Positions 1 through 8,230 are shown, counted from the first letter of the stretch. The stretch: DNA of 28,618 bases from Prevotella sp. UBA1104 (GCA_002314055.1 DCBP01000019.1:1-28618), one strand, 5' to 3'. The notes: a model not told the origin generated them from the sequence alone. Program-made: numbers and translations.

Positions 1-100
1 AAGTTATTCAGTATAGGACACGCTCTTGTGAATGGTACAAATAATATTTCTGAACTATAGTTGTATGATATTTATTACCCATAAAAATCAGTATTTACCA

Positions 101-197
101 TCACACTTACCCTCACCATCTCTCACACTTACCCTCACTCTCAAAACCCCGATAAACAGAGGCTTTTCCCGTGTAGTGTGAGGGTGTGAGGGTAAAA
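101..197. repeat. Cluster of ACCCTCAC/GTGAGGGT octamers
   Basis: A 16-bp word, TCACACTTACCCTCAC, occurs at 101-116 and again at 123-138 (period 22). Its core octamer ACCCTCAC (109-116, 131-138) recurs on the opposite strand as two tandem GTGAGGGT copies at 178-185 and 186-193. The arrangement, two direct copies facing two inverted copies across about 40 bp, resembles iterons or a multi-copy protein-binding site and can also fold as a hairpin. No gene is visible to the left within the window, so what it serves is unknown. Confidence 0.7.
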
Positions 198-214
198 TCA
201 CCAAAAAACTTTTT

Positions 215-356
215 GGTTCTTCTCAAATTTTAGTGCAAGGTCTTTCTTTATTAATAAAAAATGCCATCAGACAAACTCCAGAACTCCATTTTACGTATAG
301 TAATAAATGTCTCCTTAGACTTATATACATAAATGTACTAAATTTTGAGAAGAGCC
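215..356. repeat. 20-bp inverted repeat flanking 102 bp
   Basis: The arm GGTTCTTCTCAAATTTTAGT (215-234) matches the reverse complement of 337-356 at 18 of 20 positions. The 102 bp between the arms is AT-rich and has no convincing gene: the short reading frame across it has no recognisable domain and no good start context. Together with the octamer cluster just to the left it makes up most of the gene-free 494-bp left edge. It could be the remains of a small mobile element or a large RNA hairpin. Confidence 0.55.
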
Positions 357-430
357 AACTTTTTTATAATTTAGTCTTATTAATTCTTCAGGTAGCGTCA
401 CCGGTAATTCTAAAATTGCAAGTAGAAATG

Positions 431-469
431 CGGATCGTCTTCGTCTTGTTTTAGACCGAAGACAATCCG
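431..469 (-). terminator. Hairpin downstream of aat
   Basis: CGGATCGTCTTCG (431-443) pairs with CGAAGACAATCCG (457-469) with one G-T wobble, and the pairing continues inward as GTCT/AGAC around a short T-rich loop. It lies 25 bp past the aat stop, so it probably ends the clpS-clpA-aat transcript. The T-rich tract is on the plus-strand side (470-488), not the aat side, so it would also, perhaps better, stop transcripts coming from the left edge. Confidence 0.55.
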
Positions 470-494
470 TTTCCTTCTTTCAATTTTTAATATT

Positions 495-1139
495 TTATTC
501 TTTCAATATTTCCATATATCTGTTATAGGATATGTATTCGCCTCCCATGCTTTTGAGATGAGGCGTTTCGAGTTGGCAGTCGATGAGAGTGCCGCCGTTC
601 TGCTGCATTGTGCGGGCGAGGAAGATAAGGGCGAGCTTGGAGGCTGACGGGACGAGGGAGAACATGCTCTCGCCGAAAAAAACGGCGCCGATGTTGACGC
701 CATACAGTCCGCCGACAAGCTCCCCTTCCTTGTTCCACACCTCAACGCTCGATGCAAAGCCCTGGCGATGCAGTTCGGTGTAAGCTCGAATCATGTCTTT
801 GCCGAGCCATGCGCCATCCTCGTTGTAGCGCAGACTGCTGCAGTTGTGGATAACTCCGCTGAAGTCGCGGTTTATGCTCACGCTGTATTCCTGTTTGTTG
901 ATGAGCGTGCGCATGGAGTGGCTGACGTGGATTTTGTCGGGAAAGATAACGAAGCGCTGCATTGGGCAGTACCATAGGATTTCTTTCTGGTCGCGAAAGC
1001 TGTACCATGGGAAGATGCCGTTGCTGTAGGCAAGCAGCAGGCGGTCGATGCTGAGGTCGCCGCCCACGGCAAATAGTCCGTCGGGGTCGCCAAGGCGAGG
1101 GTTGGGGAAGGTGAGGGCTTTGGAGAGTTGAAAAATCAT
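495..1139 (-). CDS. aat: Leucyl/phenylalanyl-tRNA--protein transferase (Aat)
   Basis: This cytosolic enzyme moves Leu or Phe from aminoacyl-tRNA onto the N-terminal Lys, Arg or Met of proteins and so creates an N-degron for ClpS-ClpA-ClpP. The 214-residue protein is family length and carries the family signatures: GLFAVGGDLS (21-30) followed by NGIFPWY (40-46), GAWLGKDM (109-116), GGLYGVNIGAVFFGESMFS (143-161) and the IDCQ segment (186-189). Family catalytic positions appear present as Glu157, Asp187 and Gln189. It is last in the clpS-clpA-aat run, 70 bp behind clpA, and probably depends on read-through from upstream. Three tandem copies of a 9-bp unit sit just upstream of its ATG. The identification is secure from sequence. 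Confidence 0.96.
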   Translation of the reverse strand: MIFQLSKALTFPNPRLGDPDGLFAVGGDLSIDRLLLAYSNGIFPWYSFRDQKEILWYCPMQRFVIFPDKIHVSHSMRTLINKQEYSVSINRDFSGVIHNCSSLRYNEDGAWLGKDMIRAYTELHRQGFASSVEVWNKEGELVGGLYGVNIGAVFFGESMFSLVPSASKLALIFLARTMQQNGGTLIDCQLETPHLKSMGGEYISYNRYMEILKE

Positions 1140-1153
1140 AGTTTTTTTGTTTT

Positions 1154-1180
1154 ACTGGGAGAACTGGGAGAACTGGGAGA
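1154..1180. repeat. Three tandem 9-bp repeats before aat
   Basis: ACTGGGAGA occurs three times head to tail (1154-1162, 1163-1171, 1172-1180), starting 15 bp upstream of the aat start codon. On the aat mRNA this is TCTCCCAGT three times, followed by an A-rich stretch. Unit number could vary by slippage and change the spacing between clpA and aat. Confidence 0.75.
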
Positions 1181-1209
1181 AATAATCCCTAATCTCTCCT
1201 CTCTCATCC

Positions 1210-3423
1210 CTAATCCAGAAGCAGTTTCCCGTCTTTAAAATCGATAGTGGCGTTGCCGCCCTTTTTCAGTTTGCCGAAGAGTATTTCGCGCATGAAGAGG
1301 GGCTTTACTTCGTGAGAAATGATGCGGTCCATTTCCCTTGCACCATATTCTTTCGTGAAGCCACGTTTCAGGAGATAGGCGAGAGCCTCGTCGGTGGCGG
1401 TGGCGCAGACAGCCTTTTGCTTTAGTTTCAGGTATAGTTCCCCGAGTTTCTTCTTCAGAATCAGTGAAGCCATCTTCTCGTCCATGTCGTTGAACACTAC
1501 GATATCAGACAGACGGTTGATGAATTCCGGCTTGAAAGTTTTCTTTACCTGTTTCATCATTGCCTCGCCCTTCGACACTCCGCCGCCGAAACCGATACTT
1601 GCCTGCGAGGCATACTGAGCTCCGGCATTTGAGGTCATGATGAGCAGCACGTTGCGGAAGTCTGCCTTCTGTCCGTGGTTGTCGGTCAGCTTGGCATAGT
1701 CCATCACCTGGAGCAGGATATTGTAGATGTCGCTGTGTGCCTTCTCAATCTCGTCGAGCAGCAAGACGCAGTTCGGCGTGTTCCTGATGGCGTCGATGAG
1801 CAGTCCGCCATCCTCGTAGCCCACGTATCCGGCAGGCGAACCGATAAGTTTTGCCACGGCATGCTTCTCGGTATATTCCGACATGTCGAAGCGCACGAGT
1901 TCCACTCCGAGTTCTTTAGCCAAGACACGGGCAACCTCAGTTTTTCCTACGCCCGTAGGACCGACGAAGAGCAGTGAAGCCAGCGGCTTGTTGTCGTCGT
2001 TGAGTCCCGCCTTTGCCATCATCACGGCGTCAGTAACCTCGTTTACAGCCTTGTCCTGTCCGTAAATCTTGTCGAGAATATTCTGTCGCAAGAATTCCAG
2101 CTGAGTATTGTCGTTGTCTTTCAGAGCATTAGCCTGAATCTTGCAAACCTTGGTGAGCACCTCGTCGATGTGAGCCTTGGTAACATACTGCCGGGTGCGG
2201 TTCAGCGGATGCACTTCGAGCATGGCGCCCGCCTCGTCGATCAGGTCGATAGCCTTGTCGGGGAGCCGTCGGTCGGTGATGTGCTTGGCACTTGCCCTCA
2301 CGGCGTATTCAAGAGTGTCTTTCCGGTAGACCACATTGTGGAACGACTGTAGAGAAGGCTGCAGTCCGATGATAATTCTGATAGCCTCGTCGACGCTCGG
2401 TTCCTTGATGTCGATCATCTGGAAGCGCCTTGTGATGCTGCGGTCTTTCGCCATCTTGCGGTTGTATTCCTCATGCGTCGTTGCACCGATGAATTTTATG
2501 CGTCCCGACTCAAGATAAGGCTTGAGGATGTTAGAGGCGTCGGGACCTCCGTCGCTTCCTCTGCCGGCACCGATGATATTGTGGATTTCGTCGAGATAAA
2601 TGATGGCATTCTCTTTAGCCGCCCCGTCGAGCACGATTTTTATCCTTTTCTCGAAGTCGCCGCGGTATTGGGCGCCTGCAAGGAGCTGTCCCATTTCCAC
2701 GCCATAAATTTTGCAGCCTCGCAGTCTTGGGGGCACGTCGTTTTTGTTAATCCTCTTGGCAAGTCCGTAGATAATAGCCGTTTTCCCCACGCCGGGGTCG
2801 CCGACGTGTAGCGGGTTGTTCTTTTCCATACGACAGAGAATCTGAATCGTTCTGTCGAGTTCCCTCTCCCTGCCGATAAGCGGAGTATGCGTTTCAGCCT
2901 CCTTCGAAATGTCGGTAACGAGAGATTTCCAGCTGTCCGGCTGAACGTCGTCGGCTCCCATAGGTCCCTCGTTCTCATATTCCTCCATGTTCCTTTCGCT
3001 GTAGAAAGTTTCAAGCGTGTTAAGGAACTGCTCCTCGTAGCCTTCTATTTTACTGCCGAGAACGTATGCCGCCATAGAATCCTGCAGCATAAGGATAGCC
3101 TCGGAGTATTCTCTGACGTCGACGAATCTTGCGTTTCTCTTAACTGCAAGGGTGAGGGCATTCTTGATGATTTCAGTGAATTGCATCGACGGTGTTGGAA
3201 TGGTGTGGCCTACCGTAACACATTCCTGAACGTCGAGCCATTCTTTAAGTTCATTTTTTATATCCTCGTCGTTGACGTCGATTTGCCATAGTGCGGCTTT
3301 AAATTCCTCTTGCTGTACGAGGCCATACAGCAGGTGTTCGGGCATCAAGAATTCATGATGCATCTTGCTAACTAGATTGATGGCAGTTTGCATGGCGTTG
3401 TCCATGCTTCCTGAGTTTTCCAT
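1210..3423 (-). CDS. clpA: ATP-dependent Clp protease ATP-binding subunit ClpA
   Basis: A hexameric AAA+ unfoldase that threads substrates into ClpP. The 737-residue protein has a Clp N-domain (about 1-145, the ClpS docking site in the family), a first AAA module with Walker A GDPGVGKT (208-215), Walker B IIYLDE (274-279) and a Tyr-containing pore loop (AQYRGDFEKR, 251-260), then a second AAA module with Walker A GPTGVGKT (488-495) and Walker B VLLLDE (553-558). There is no long coiled-coil insert between the modules, which separates it from ClpB and ClpC. The loop SIGFGG (IGF at about 610-612) is the ClpP-docking tripeptide, so it is a protease partner and not a disaggregase. It lies between clpS (310 bp upstream, across a repeat tract) and aat (70 bp downstream). 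No clear promoter is visible in the repeat tract. Confidence 0.97.
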   Translation of the reverse strand: MENSGSMDNAMQTAINLVSKMHHEFLMPEHLLYGLVQQEEFKAALWQIDVNDEDIKNELKEWLDVQECVTVGHTIPTPSMQFTEIIKNALTLAVKRNARFVDVREYSEAILMLQDSMAAYVLGSKIEGYEEQFLNTLETFYSERNMEEYENEGPMGADDVQPDSWKSLVTDISKEAETHTPLIGRERELDRTIQILCRMEKNNPLHVGDPGVGKTAIIYGLAKRINKNDVPPRLRGCKIYGVEMGQLLAGAQYRGDFEKRIKIVLDGAAKENAIIYLDEIHNIIGAGRGSDGGPDASNILKPYLESGRIKFIGATTHEEYNRKMAKDRSITRRFQMIDIKEPSVDEAIRIIIGLQPSLQSFHNVVYRKDTLEYAVRASAKHITDRRLPDKAIDLIDEAGAMLEVHPLNRTRQYVTKAHIDEVLTKVCKIQANALKDNDNTQLEFLRQNILDKIYGQDKAVNEVTDAVMMAKAGLNDDNKPLASLLFVGPTGVGKTEVARVLAKELGVELVRFDMSEYTEKHAVAKLIGSPAGYVGYEDGGLLIDAIRNTPNCVLLLDEIEKAHSDIYNILLQVMDYAKLTDNHGQKADFRNVLLIMTSNAGAQYASQASIGFGGGVSKGEAMMKQVKKTFKPEFINRLSDIVVFNDMDEKMASLILKKKLGELYLKLKQKAVCATATDEALAYLLKRGFTKEYGAREMDRIISHEVKPLFMREILFGKLKKGGNATIDFKDGKLLLD

Positions 3424-3433
3424 ATATATATGT

Positions 3434-3726
3434 TTGAATTTAGAGTTATTTGAATTTAGAGTTTAGAATGTAGAATGTAGAATGTAGAGTTGTCGGCTAC
3501 GCCGATTAAGAGTTATTGAATTTAGAATTATTTGAATTTAGAGTTATTGAATTTAGAGTTATTGAAATTAGAGTTTTTGAGTTTGTCTCTATGAAATTCT
3601 AAACTCATCAATTCTAAATCGCAGCGAAGCGAGAACAACTCTACATTCTTAATTCTACACTCTACATTCTACATTCTTAATTCTACACTCTACATTCTAC
3701 ATTCTTAATTCTACATTCTTCATTCA
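3434..3726. repeat. Tandem and inverted repeat tract between clpS and clpA
   Basis: The whole 310-bp clpS-clpA gap is built of short repeats. The left half has many copies of a GAATTTAGAGTTATT-like unit and three TAGAATG heptamers (3464-3484). The right half has a 28-bp unit at 3643-3670 and 3671-3698 plus a partial third copy from 3699. The two halves are complementary: AGAATGTAGAGTTGT (3479-3493) pairs exactly with 3635-3649. A small palindrome TCGGCTACGCCGA lies at 3493-3505. A transcript through it would fold into one large hairpin. I see no gene and no TAnnTTTG box for clpA here. Similar TAGAATGTAGAATG tracts are, from memory, scattered between genes in Prevotella. Confidence 0.85.
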
Positions 3727-3732
3727 ATATTT

Positions 3733-4035
3733 TTATTCCGGTTGATAAATGAGATGTAGCGGATAGCCCTTTTCCTGTGCCATCATTGTAGTCTGTCCCA
3801 CCTTCGTCTTGGCAATGTCGTAGGTATAAATTCCCACAACAGCCTGTCCGTTGTTGTGCACGTCGAGCATCAGCTTTTCGGCTTCCACTTCGTTTTTGTG
3901 GAATACTTTTCTCAGAATCATCACGACGAAGTCCATAGTAGTGATGTCGTCGTTGAAAATAATAACCTTGTAAAGTTTAGGCAATTTATATTTTGTCCTT
4001 TCCTTAATATTTTCGCTTGTCTTCTGTTGTGGCAT
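3733..4035 (-). CDS. clpS: ATP-dependent Clp protease adaptor ClpS
   Basis: ClpS binds proteins with N-terminal Leu, Phe, Trp or Tyr and hands them to the ClpA N-domain. The 100-residue protein has a short polar N-terminal tail followed by the ClpS core. The N-degron pocket is intact by comparison with E. coli ClpS: Asn28-Asp29-Asp30 in FNDDITTMDF, Met34, and His60 in LDVHNNGQAVVG. The segment AKTKVGQTTMMAQEKGYPL is also typical of the family. It begins 12 bp after the DUF5686 gene, so it is probably transcribed as the tail of the lipid-headgroup/outer-membrane operon, and it is separated from clpA by the repeat tract. The identification is secure. Confidence 0.96.
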   Translation of the reverse strand: MPQQKTSENIKERTKYKLPKLYKVIIFNDDITTMDFVVMILRKVFHKNEVEAEKLMLDVHNNGQAVVGIYTYDIAKTKVGQTTMMAQEKGYPLHLIYQPE

Positions 4036-4047
4036 ATATCTTGAATT

Positions 4048-6600
4048 TTAAAATCTGAACATAAATCTGAATCTGATTCCTTGTTTGCGGGCAGTGGGCA
4101 GATTGGTGTAAGTAAGTCTTCTGACATACTGCACGCTGAGGAACTTGAAAATATTAGTAACACCTGCAACGACCTCGACATACGGCTTGTGTGTGTCCAT
4201 TACATAGGAGCCTTCGGGGAAGAGCATCAGTGTGGCGTCGTCTTTATTCTTGTCGAGAAAGGGGTTGTTCTTGCTCGTCAAGTTGCCCCATAGACATTTA
4301 GCGCCGATATATTCTCGCCATTTGAGTTTTTTCAGCAGCGGTATGCGGTTGAAGATTTTTCCGTTCATGTTCCACCACATGTCGATGCTCGCATAGCGGT
4401 CGTTGAGGAACTCCATATTGTTGATGAGGTTGAACGTGCCGTCTTGCACGAGATACGAGAGGTTTACTGCCGGCATGACGAGAAGCGGGAAGGGCACCTT
4501 GTTCCATTGTGCTCCGGCTCTCAGGTCGAGGTTGAGGTCGCCCCAGCTGTTCATGAAGAATCTCTTGTAGAACGTAGCTTCGGTGAAGTTGTATGAATAG
4601 TCTCCGCCAAGCACTCCTTTCACTCCGGCAGAATAAGAAAGCGAGAGAATCGGTGCTTCCCTGTTGATGGCAATTCTTCTCTGTTTGGAGTTGATGAGAG
4701 TTTCTCCGGGAGCGAAGCGCAGTTGCATGGAGAGTTCGGTGGTTCTGATTTTCATTCCCGTTATGTCGGTTTCCGTGGCAGACAAAGGAGCGAAGCGCAG
4801 TTTTCCGCAAGCTTCATTCTCCTCAGTCTTAATCTTCAGAGCCGTTTTCAGTCCGCCGTACCATTCATATTCAAAAGCCAGCTGCTGTCGGTTGTAGAAC
4901 ATCATCTTGTCGACCTTAGCCCATTTGAACGATGTAAAGACATTATCCTTGTCGGTTATAAGGAATTTGTCTGCCGGCGACGATACGTCGTATGACGACG
5001 ACAGGGTGACGGTGCGTCTCGGGTATTCGTGAGGCAGATACTGCTTACGGTTCAGCGAGTAGGTGAGTTCGGCATTATAGTAGTTCTTCTTGCTGTCCCA
5101 TCCGCGGGCATAATATCCTTTAAAGAAGAAGTTCGGGTTGAGGTTAGCCGTAGTCTGTCCGCTGATTCTCGTTCTGATGCCGTCGACGAAGTTGCTTGTA
5201 ACCATTGTGTTCACCGGTCCGATGTCAAACTTGCTCGGGTGTTTCTTCGAGCCCGTTTCGGCAAAGTTCTCGATGAGGATTTTAAGTCCGTAGATGATGT
5301 ACTTGAAATTCCTTGCACTTTCCATGTCGTGAAGGAATTCAGGCATGCGGGCTTCCGAGCGTGTCAGCGGAACGAGGCGGTTCTGCTGCCAGTACATGTG
5401 GCTGCGGATTTTAGCGTCGGGCACGACGACCTCGTTCATCTTCCCCCGGAAGAGCTTGTCGGGCAGGGGAGAGAAGGAGTAGCCCGTCATTCTCGTGTTG
5501 CGCACGACGAGGGCCTTGGTGAGGACACTCAGCAGCGAGAGTTCCGCCACCATGTCGTCTTGTGTAAGCACCCATTCCCCGTTGTCGAGCTTAGTGTAAG
5601 CCTGGAGAATCTGCATGTTGTCGACGAAGTTCACTCCCGAATGGAGGGGCAGCTGCAGGTGGCAGAATTTCACGTGAAGGGTGGAGTCCTTGACAATCCA
5701 CAGTTCGCCGCGGAACCCGAAGTCCTGCTGGTTGTTGGGCATGAACTGGAGGTGGTAGCAGGAGTCGCGCTCCACCTTTACCGTGTCTACGATATAGAAT
5801 CTGTAGAACTGGATGGCGTCCTTTCCTATCGGACTCGTAAAGCGTGTCTGCAGGAGTCTTATCTGGTCGTCGTAGATGTCGACGTTGCTGAACACGTCTT
5901 TCATCACCGTTCCGACGAGTTCTCCCGACTGTATGAATTTGTTTATGCCCTCAGTATGCTGTCCGTTGATTATCGTTTTCTCCTTGTGTGGAGTTTTTCT
6001 GAAGAGGTGTTTGCTGAGCGTCTCGTCGACCATGATAGGGAGAATCAGCTTGTTGGTGTACTGGCAGTTCTCCACCTGGTTGAGCATCCATCGTGACTTC
6101 GTGAAGCGGCTCGACTCAAGATCCTTCGCCGTAATGTCGTTGATGGCAACGGTAAGCTTCTGGTATTTGTCAAACTCGTAGAAGTCGTGGTTCTCGATGT
6201 CAGTCTTCTTCTTTGCTGCAATGACCCTTCGCATCAGTTCCACGGCAGGGTTGTCCTTTCGGCGGTATTTTTCCTTCCTTGCCTTCACCGTAATGCCCGA
6301 GAGGTTCCTCGTGTCGCTTTTCAGCGTGATGCGCATGTGGGCGGGAGTGTTGGCGTCGATGAGGATGCGCAGGGGGTGGTAGCCCACGGCACTGAACGTG
6401 GCGTACCATCCATTGTGGCGCTCTATGGAAAACAGACCGTCAGAATTGCTTGCATACGCCATGTCGTGGCCTTTGTATTGTATAGAGACCGCCGGAATGC
6501 TGTCGCCGGTAGTCTCGTCGACGATGACACCGGAAATCGTTTGTGCGTCAATGCCGACGGCAAGCATCAGCAGGAAAAAGAGAAACTTGAGTCTTGTCAT
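4048..6600 (-). CDS. DUF5686 / carboxypeptidase-like regulatory domain outer-membrane protein
   Basis: An 850-residue exported protein that is probably an outer-membrane beta-barrel; its function is unknown. It starts with a signal peptide (MTRLKFLFFLLMLAVGIDA), then a carboxypeptidase-D regulatory-like beta-sandwich (about 21-95, with GVIVDETTGDSIPAVSI). The DUF5686 core begins near 110 with the family-typical RRKDNPAVELMRRVI (113-127) and the YEFDKYQKLTVAIND segment. The C-terminal half is rich in alternating aromatic and polar residues and ends in RFRFMFRF; a terminal Phe is the usual signal for barrel assembly. Its ATG overlaps the HAD stop (ATGA at 6597-6600), so it is translationally coupled to the CDP-alcohol transferase/HAD pair, and clpS follows 12 bp later. 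The coupling suggests a role in handling or placing an envelope component, but this is inference. Confidence 0.88.
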   Translation of the reverse strand: MTRLKFLFFLLMLAVGIDAQTISGVIVDETTGDSIPAVSIQYKGHDMAYASNSDGLFSIERHNGWYATFSAVGYHPLRILIDANTPAHMRITLKSDTRNLSGITVKARKEKYRRKDNPAVELMRRVIAAKKKTDIENHDFYEFDKYQKLTVAINDITAKDLESSRFTKSRWMLNQVENCQYTNKLILPIMVDETLSKHLFRKTPHKEKTIINGQHTEGINKFIQSGELVGTVMKDVFSNVDIYDDQIRLLQTRFTSPIGKDAIQFYRFYIVDTVKVERDSCYHLQFMPNNQQDFGFRGELWIVKDSTLHVKFCHLQLPLHSGVNFVDNMQILQAYTKLDNGEWVLTQDDMVAELSLLSVLTKALVVRNTRMTGYSFSPLPDKLFRGKMNEVVVPDAKIRSHMYWQQNRLVPLTRSEARMPEFLHDMESARNFKYIIYGLKILIENFAETGSKKHPSKFDIGPVNTMVTSNFVDGIRTRISGQTTANLNPNFFFKGYYARGWDSKKNYYNAELTYSLNRKQYLPHEYPRRTVTLSSSYDVSSPADKFLITDKDNVFTSFKWAKVDKMMFYNRQQLAFEYEWYGGLKTALKIKTEENEACGKLRFAPLSATETDITGMKIRTTELSMQLRFAPGETLINSKQRRIAINREAPILSLSYSAGVKGVLGGDYSYNFTEATFYKRFFMNSWGDLNLDLRAGAQWNKVPFPLLVMPAVNLSYLVQDGTFNLINNMEFLNDRYASIDMWWNMNGKIFNRIPLLKKLKWREYIGAKCLWGNLTSKNNPFLDKNKDDATLMLFPEGSYVMDTHKPYVEVVAGVTNIFKFLSVQYVRRLTYTNLPTARKQGIRFRFMFRF

Positions 6601-7286
6601 TTAATCAGCTCTGTCAGGTTCGAGATAATCTCGTCGGCGACAGGATTTTCTATATTTTCTTCAGTCCATCCCTCACCTTTAATCCATACTGTTTGGCAAC
6701 CGATGGAGTGTGCCGGCAGAATGTCCTTCGTATAGCTGTCGCCGACAACGGTTACATCTTCTGACGGCATGTTGAGGTGTTCCACTCCGAGTTCAAAGAT
6801 TCGCGGGTCGGGCTTCCTTATTCCCACAACGGCAGATTCGATGATATGATTGAAAATTCTGTCGAAGGAGAATTCCCTTAATACGGTTTTAATGTTTCCG
6901 TAGAAGTTGCTTACCAACACGATAGGGTGGTTTTCGGCAAGTACTTTGAGTACTTTAACCGACTCTCCCGTGGTTTGTCTTGCCAGCGAATATACGTCGT
7001 TTAGAATTGGCTCGCGGTATTTCTCTGCATTGTCGAGACCTGCGTTGTCTTCAAGCCATTCCAGCTGCAGGCGTATTTTTTCCGACAGCGTGTGGCGGAA
7101 GGTAGAGTCGGGCATGATGATGCGGTTAGTCGCCAAGGTGCGTTCGCCATACACGTAGGCCTTTCTGAAAAGTTCCTCGCCGACGGGAACCTTGTTGCGC
7201 TCGTAGGCGTGCCAGAGCACCATTCCCCAGTGGCATCCGCCGGTGTCGAGAGTCCCTCCGTAGTCAAAAATCAGTCCTTTAGTCAT
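6597..7286 (-). CDS. HAD-superfamily hydrolase
   Basis: A 229-residue soluble HAD-fold protein, probably a phosphatase; the substrate is unknown. Motif I is FDYGGTLD with nucleophile Asp8; the second Asp of the usual DxD is Gly10, as in the DxG subset of HAD proteins. Motif II is VLVSNF (Ser125), motif III Lys157 in GIRKPDP, and motif IV GDSYTKD with Asp182 and Asp187. A helical cap lies between about 20 and 110. Its start overlaps the CDP-alcohol transferase stop (ATGA, 7283-7286) and its stop overlaps the DUF5686 start (ATGA, 6597-6600). That coupling suggests it trims a phosphate from the product or precursor of the transferase next door. Annotators might call it YjjG- or haloacid dehalogenase-like. 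Confidence 0.9.
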   Translation of the reverse strand: MTKGLIFDYGGTLDTGGCHWGMVLWHAYERNKVPVGEELFRKAYVYGERTLATNRIIMPDSTFRHTLSEKIRLQLEWLEDNAGLDNAEKYREPILNDVYSLARQTTGESVKVLKVLAENHPIVLVSNFYGNIKTVLREFSFDRIFNHIIESAVVGIRKPDPRIFELGVEHLNMPSEDVTVVGDSYTKDILPAHSIGCQTVWIKGEGWTEENIENPVADEIISNLTELIK

Positions 7287-8230
7287 GCAGCCTTCCTTTC
7301 TTCCATTTTATCCATGATGCGTGCGCAGAGCTTTTCGTGCTCATGGTGCATGTAGATGTACATGATGTTCATCACTACAATCTCGAAGAGCAGATACAGC
7401 CACGGCATGTTAATTGCGCAACCAATGTATAGAGCTATGGCACGCATATTGAACGTGAGCAGATTGGTGTATTTCATCAGCGGACGGCTGCCGGCAAGGA
7501 ATTCCTCTCTCAGGTCGGCAGGCATGTTGAGCGCACCTCCGTATTCGCGTTCAGCCACGTGCATCATCCATTGGAAATGCTTGGAGCGACGCTCCTGGGT
7601 GGCGCAGTATTTAGCGTAGTTATAATAGAACAGGCGGAAGAAGAGAGAAGACTTGGGGAGAGACTTGAAGATTTTCCATTGCTCCTCCGACTTGTCGAGT
7701 TCGCTGCCGTCTTTGCCGAGCAGGAAGAAGAGGTGGATCTGACGGTAATAGTCAGACAGCAGGCACTGTGGCGAGTGGCTCATTATTCCAGCCATGAAAG
7801 CCAGTACCCAAATCCAGATGCCCCATGTCATGTCGGTTCCGGGCATAGGCTGCCCCATCATCCTTAGGGCGAGCGCCACGTAGACGCAGAAGAAGGTAAC
7901 GTCGGCAGAGAAGCCGTCGAGCACCCTTCCCACGAGAGTTTTCTTTCCCGTCAGTCGTGCGAGCTGTCCGTCGGTAGAGTCGCAGAAGTTGGAGAACATC
8001 ATGAGGATAATTCCCCAGATGTTATACGAGAGTTCCGTATGCCAGAACATCCATCCGGCAGCGGCTCCGAGAATCATTCCGAGCACGGTAATGACTGTAG
8101 GGTGGACGCCGAGACGCCGCCACAGTAGCGTAAAGACCAGTCCTATCGGTCGGGTGAAATGTACGTCAAGCCATTCTTCAGTATCCTTAGATTTCATTGA
8201 TGCTCGAAGCATCTCTTTAAAAGTTGCCAT
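7283..8230 (-). CDS. CDP-alcohol phosphatidyltransferase family protein
   Basis: An integral membrane enzyme that displaces CMP from a CDP-alcohol with an acceptor alcohol, making a phosphodiester. The 315-residue protein has several hydrophobic helices (about 44-64, 70-83, 108-122, 130-150 and two near 255-300). The family motif DxxDGxxAR-x8-GxxxD is present as Asp84, Asp87, Gly88, Ala91, Arg92, Gly101 and Asp105. The last Asp, the usual catalytic base, is one residue late: LDGFSAD puts Asp110 five after Asp105 where four is normal. At 315 residues it is longer than PgsA or PssA (about 180-230), with a soluble mid-section (about 160-240). Upstream is the inverted-repeat element; downstream HAD overlaps by 4 bp. 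Nearest functional analogies are phosphatidylinositol-phosphate or di-myo-inositol-phosphate synthases, but the substrate is not determined by sequence. Confidence 0.9.
   Translation of the reverse strand: MATFKEMLRASMKSKDTEEWLDVHFTRPIGLVFTLLWRRLGVHPTVITVLGMILGAAAGWMFWHTELSYNIWGIILMMFSNFCDSTDGQLARLTGKKTLVGRVLDGFSADVTFFCVYVALALRMMGQPMPGTDMTWGIWIWVLAFMAGIMSHSPQCLLSDYYRQIHLFFLLGKDGSELDKSEEQWKIFKSLPKSSLFFRLFYYNYAKYCATQERRSKHFQWMMHVAEREYGGALNMPADLREEFLAGSRPLMKYTNLLTFNMRAIALYIGCAINMPWLYLLFEIVVMNIMYIYMHHEHEKLCARIMDKMEERKAA

Noticed and set aside
233..454. 73-codon plus-strand reading frame at the left edge
   Set aside because: No family resemblance, no promoter or ribosome binding site, and it spans the inverted repeat and part of the terminator hairpin; treated as chance.
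3434..3726. CRISPR array between clpS and clpA
   Set aside because: Repeats are contiguous or nested without unique spacers of constant length, and there are no cas genes.
5029..6096. 355-codon frame antisense to the DUF5686 gene
   Set aside because: It mirrors the codons of a well-supported gene, has no domain or promoter, and reads as a low-complexity Val/Glu-rich shadow.
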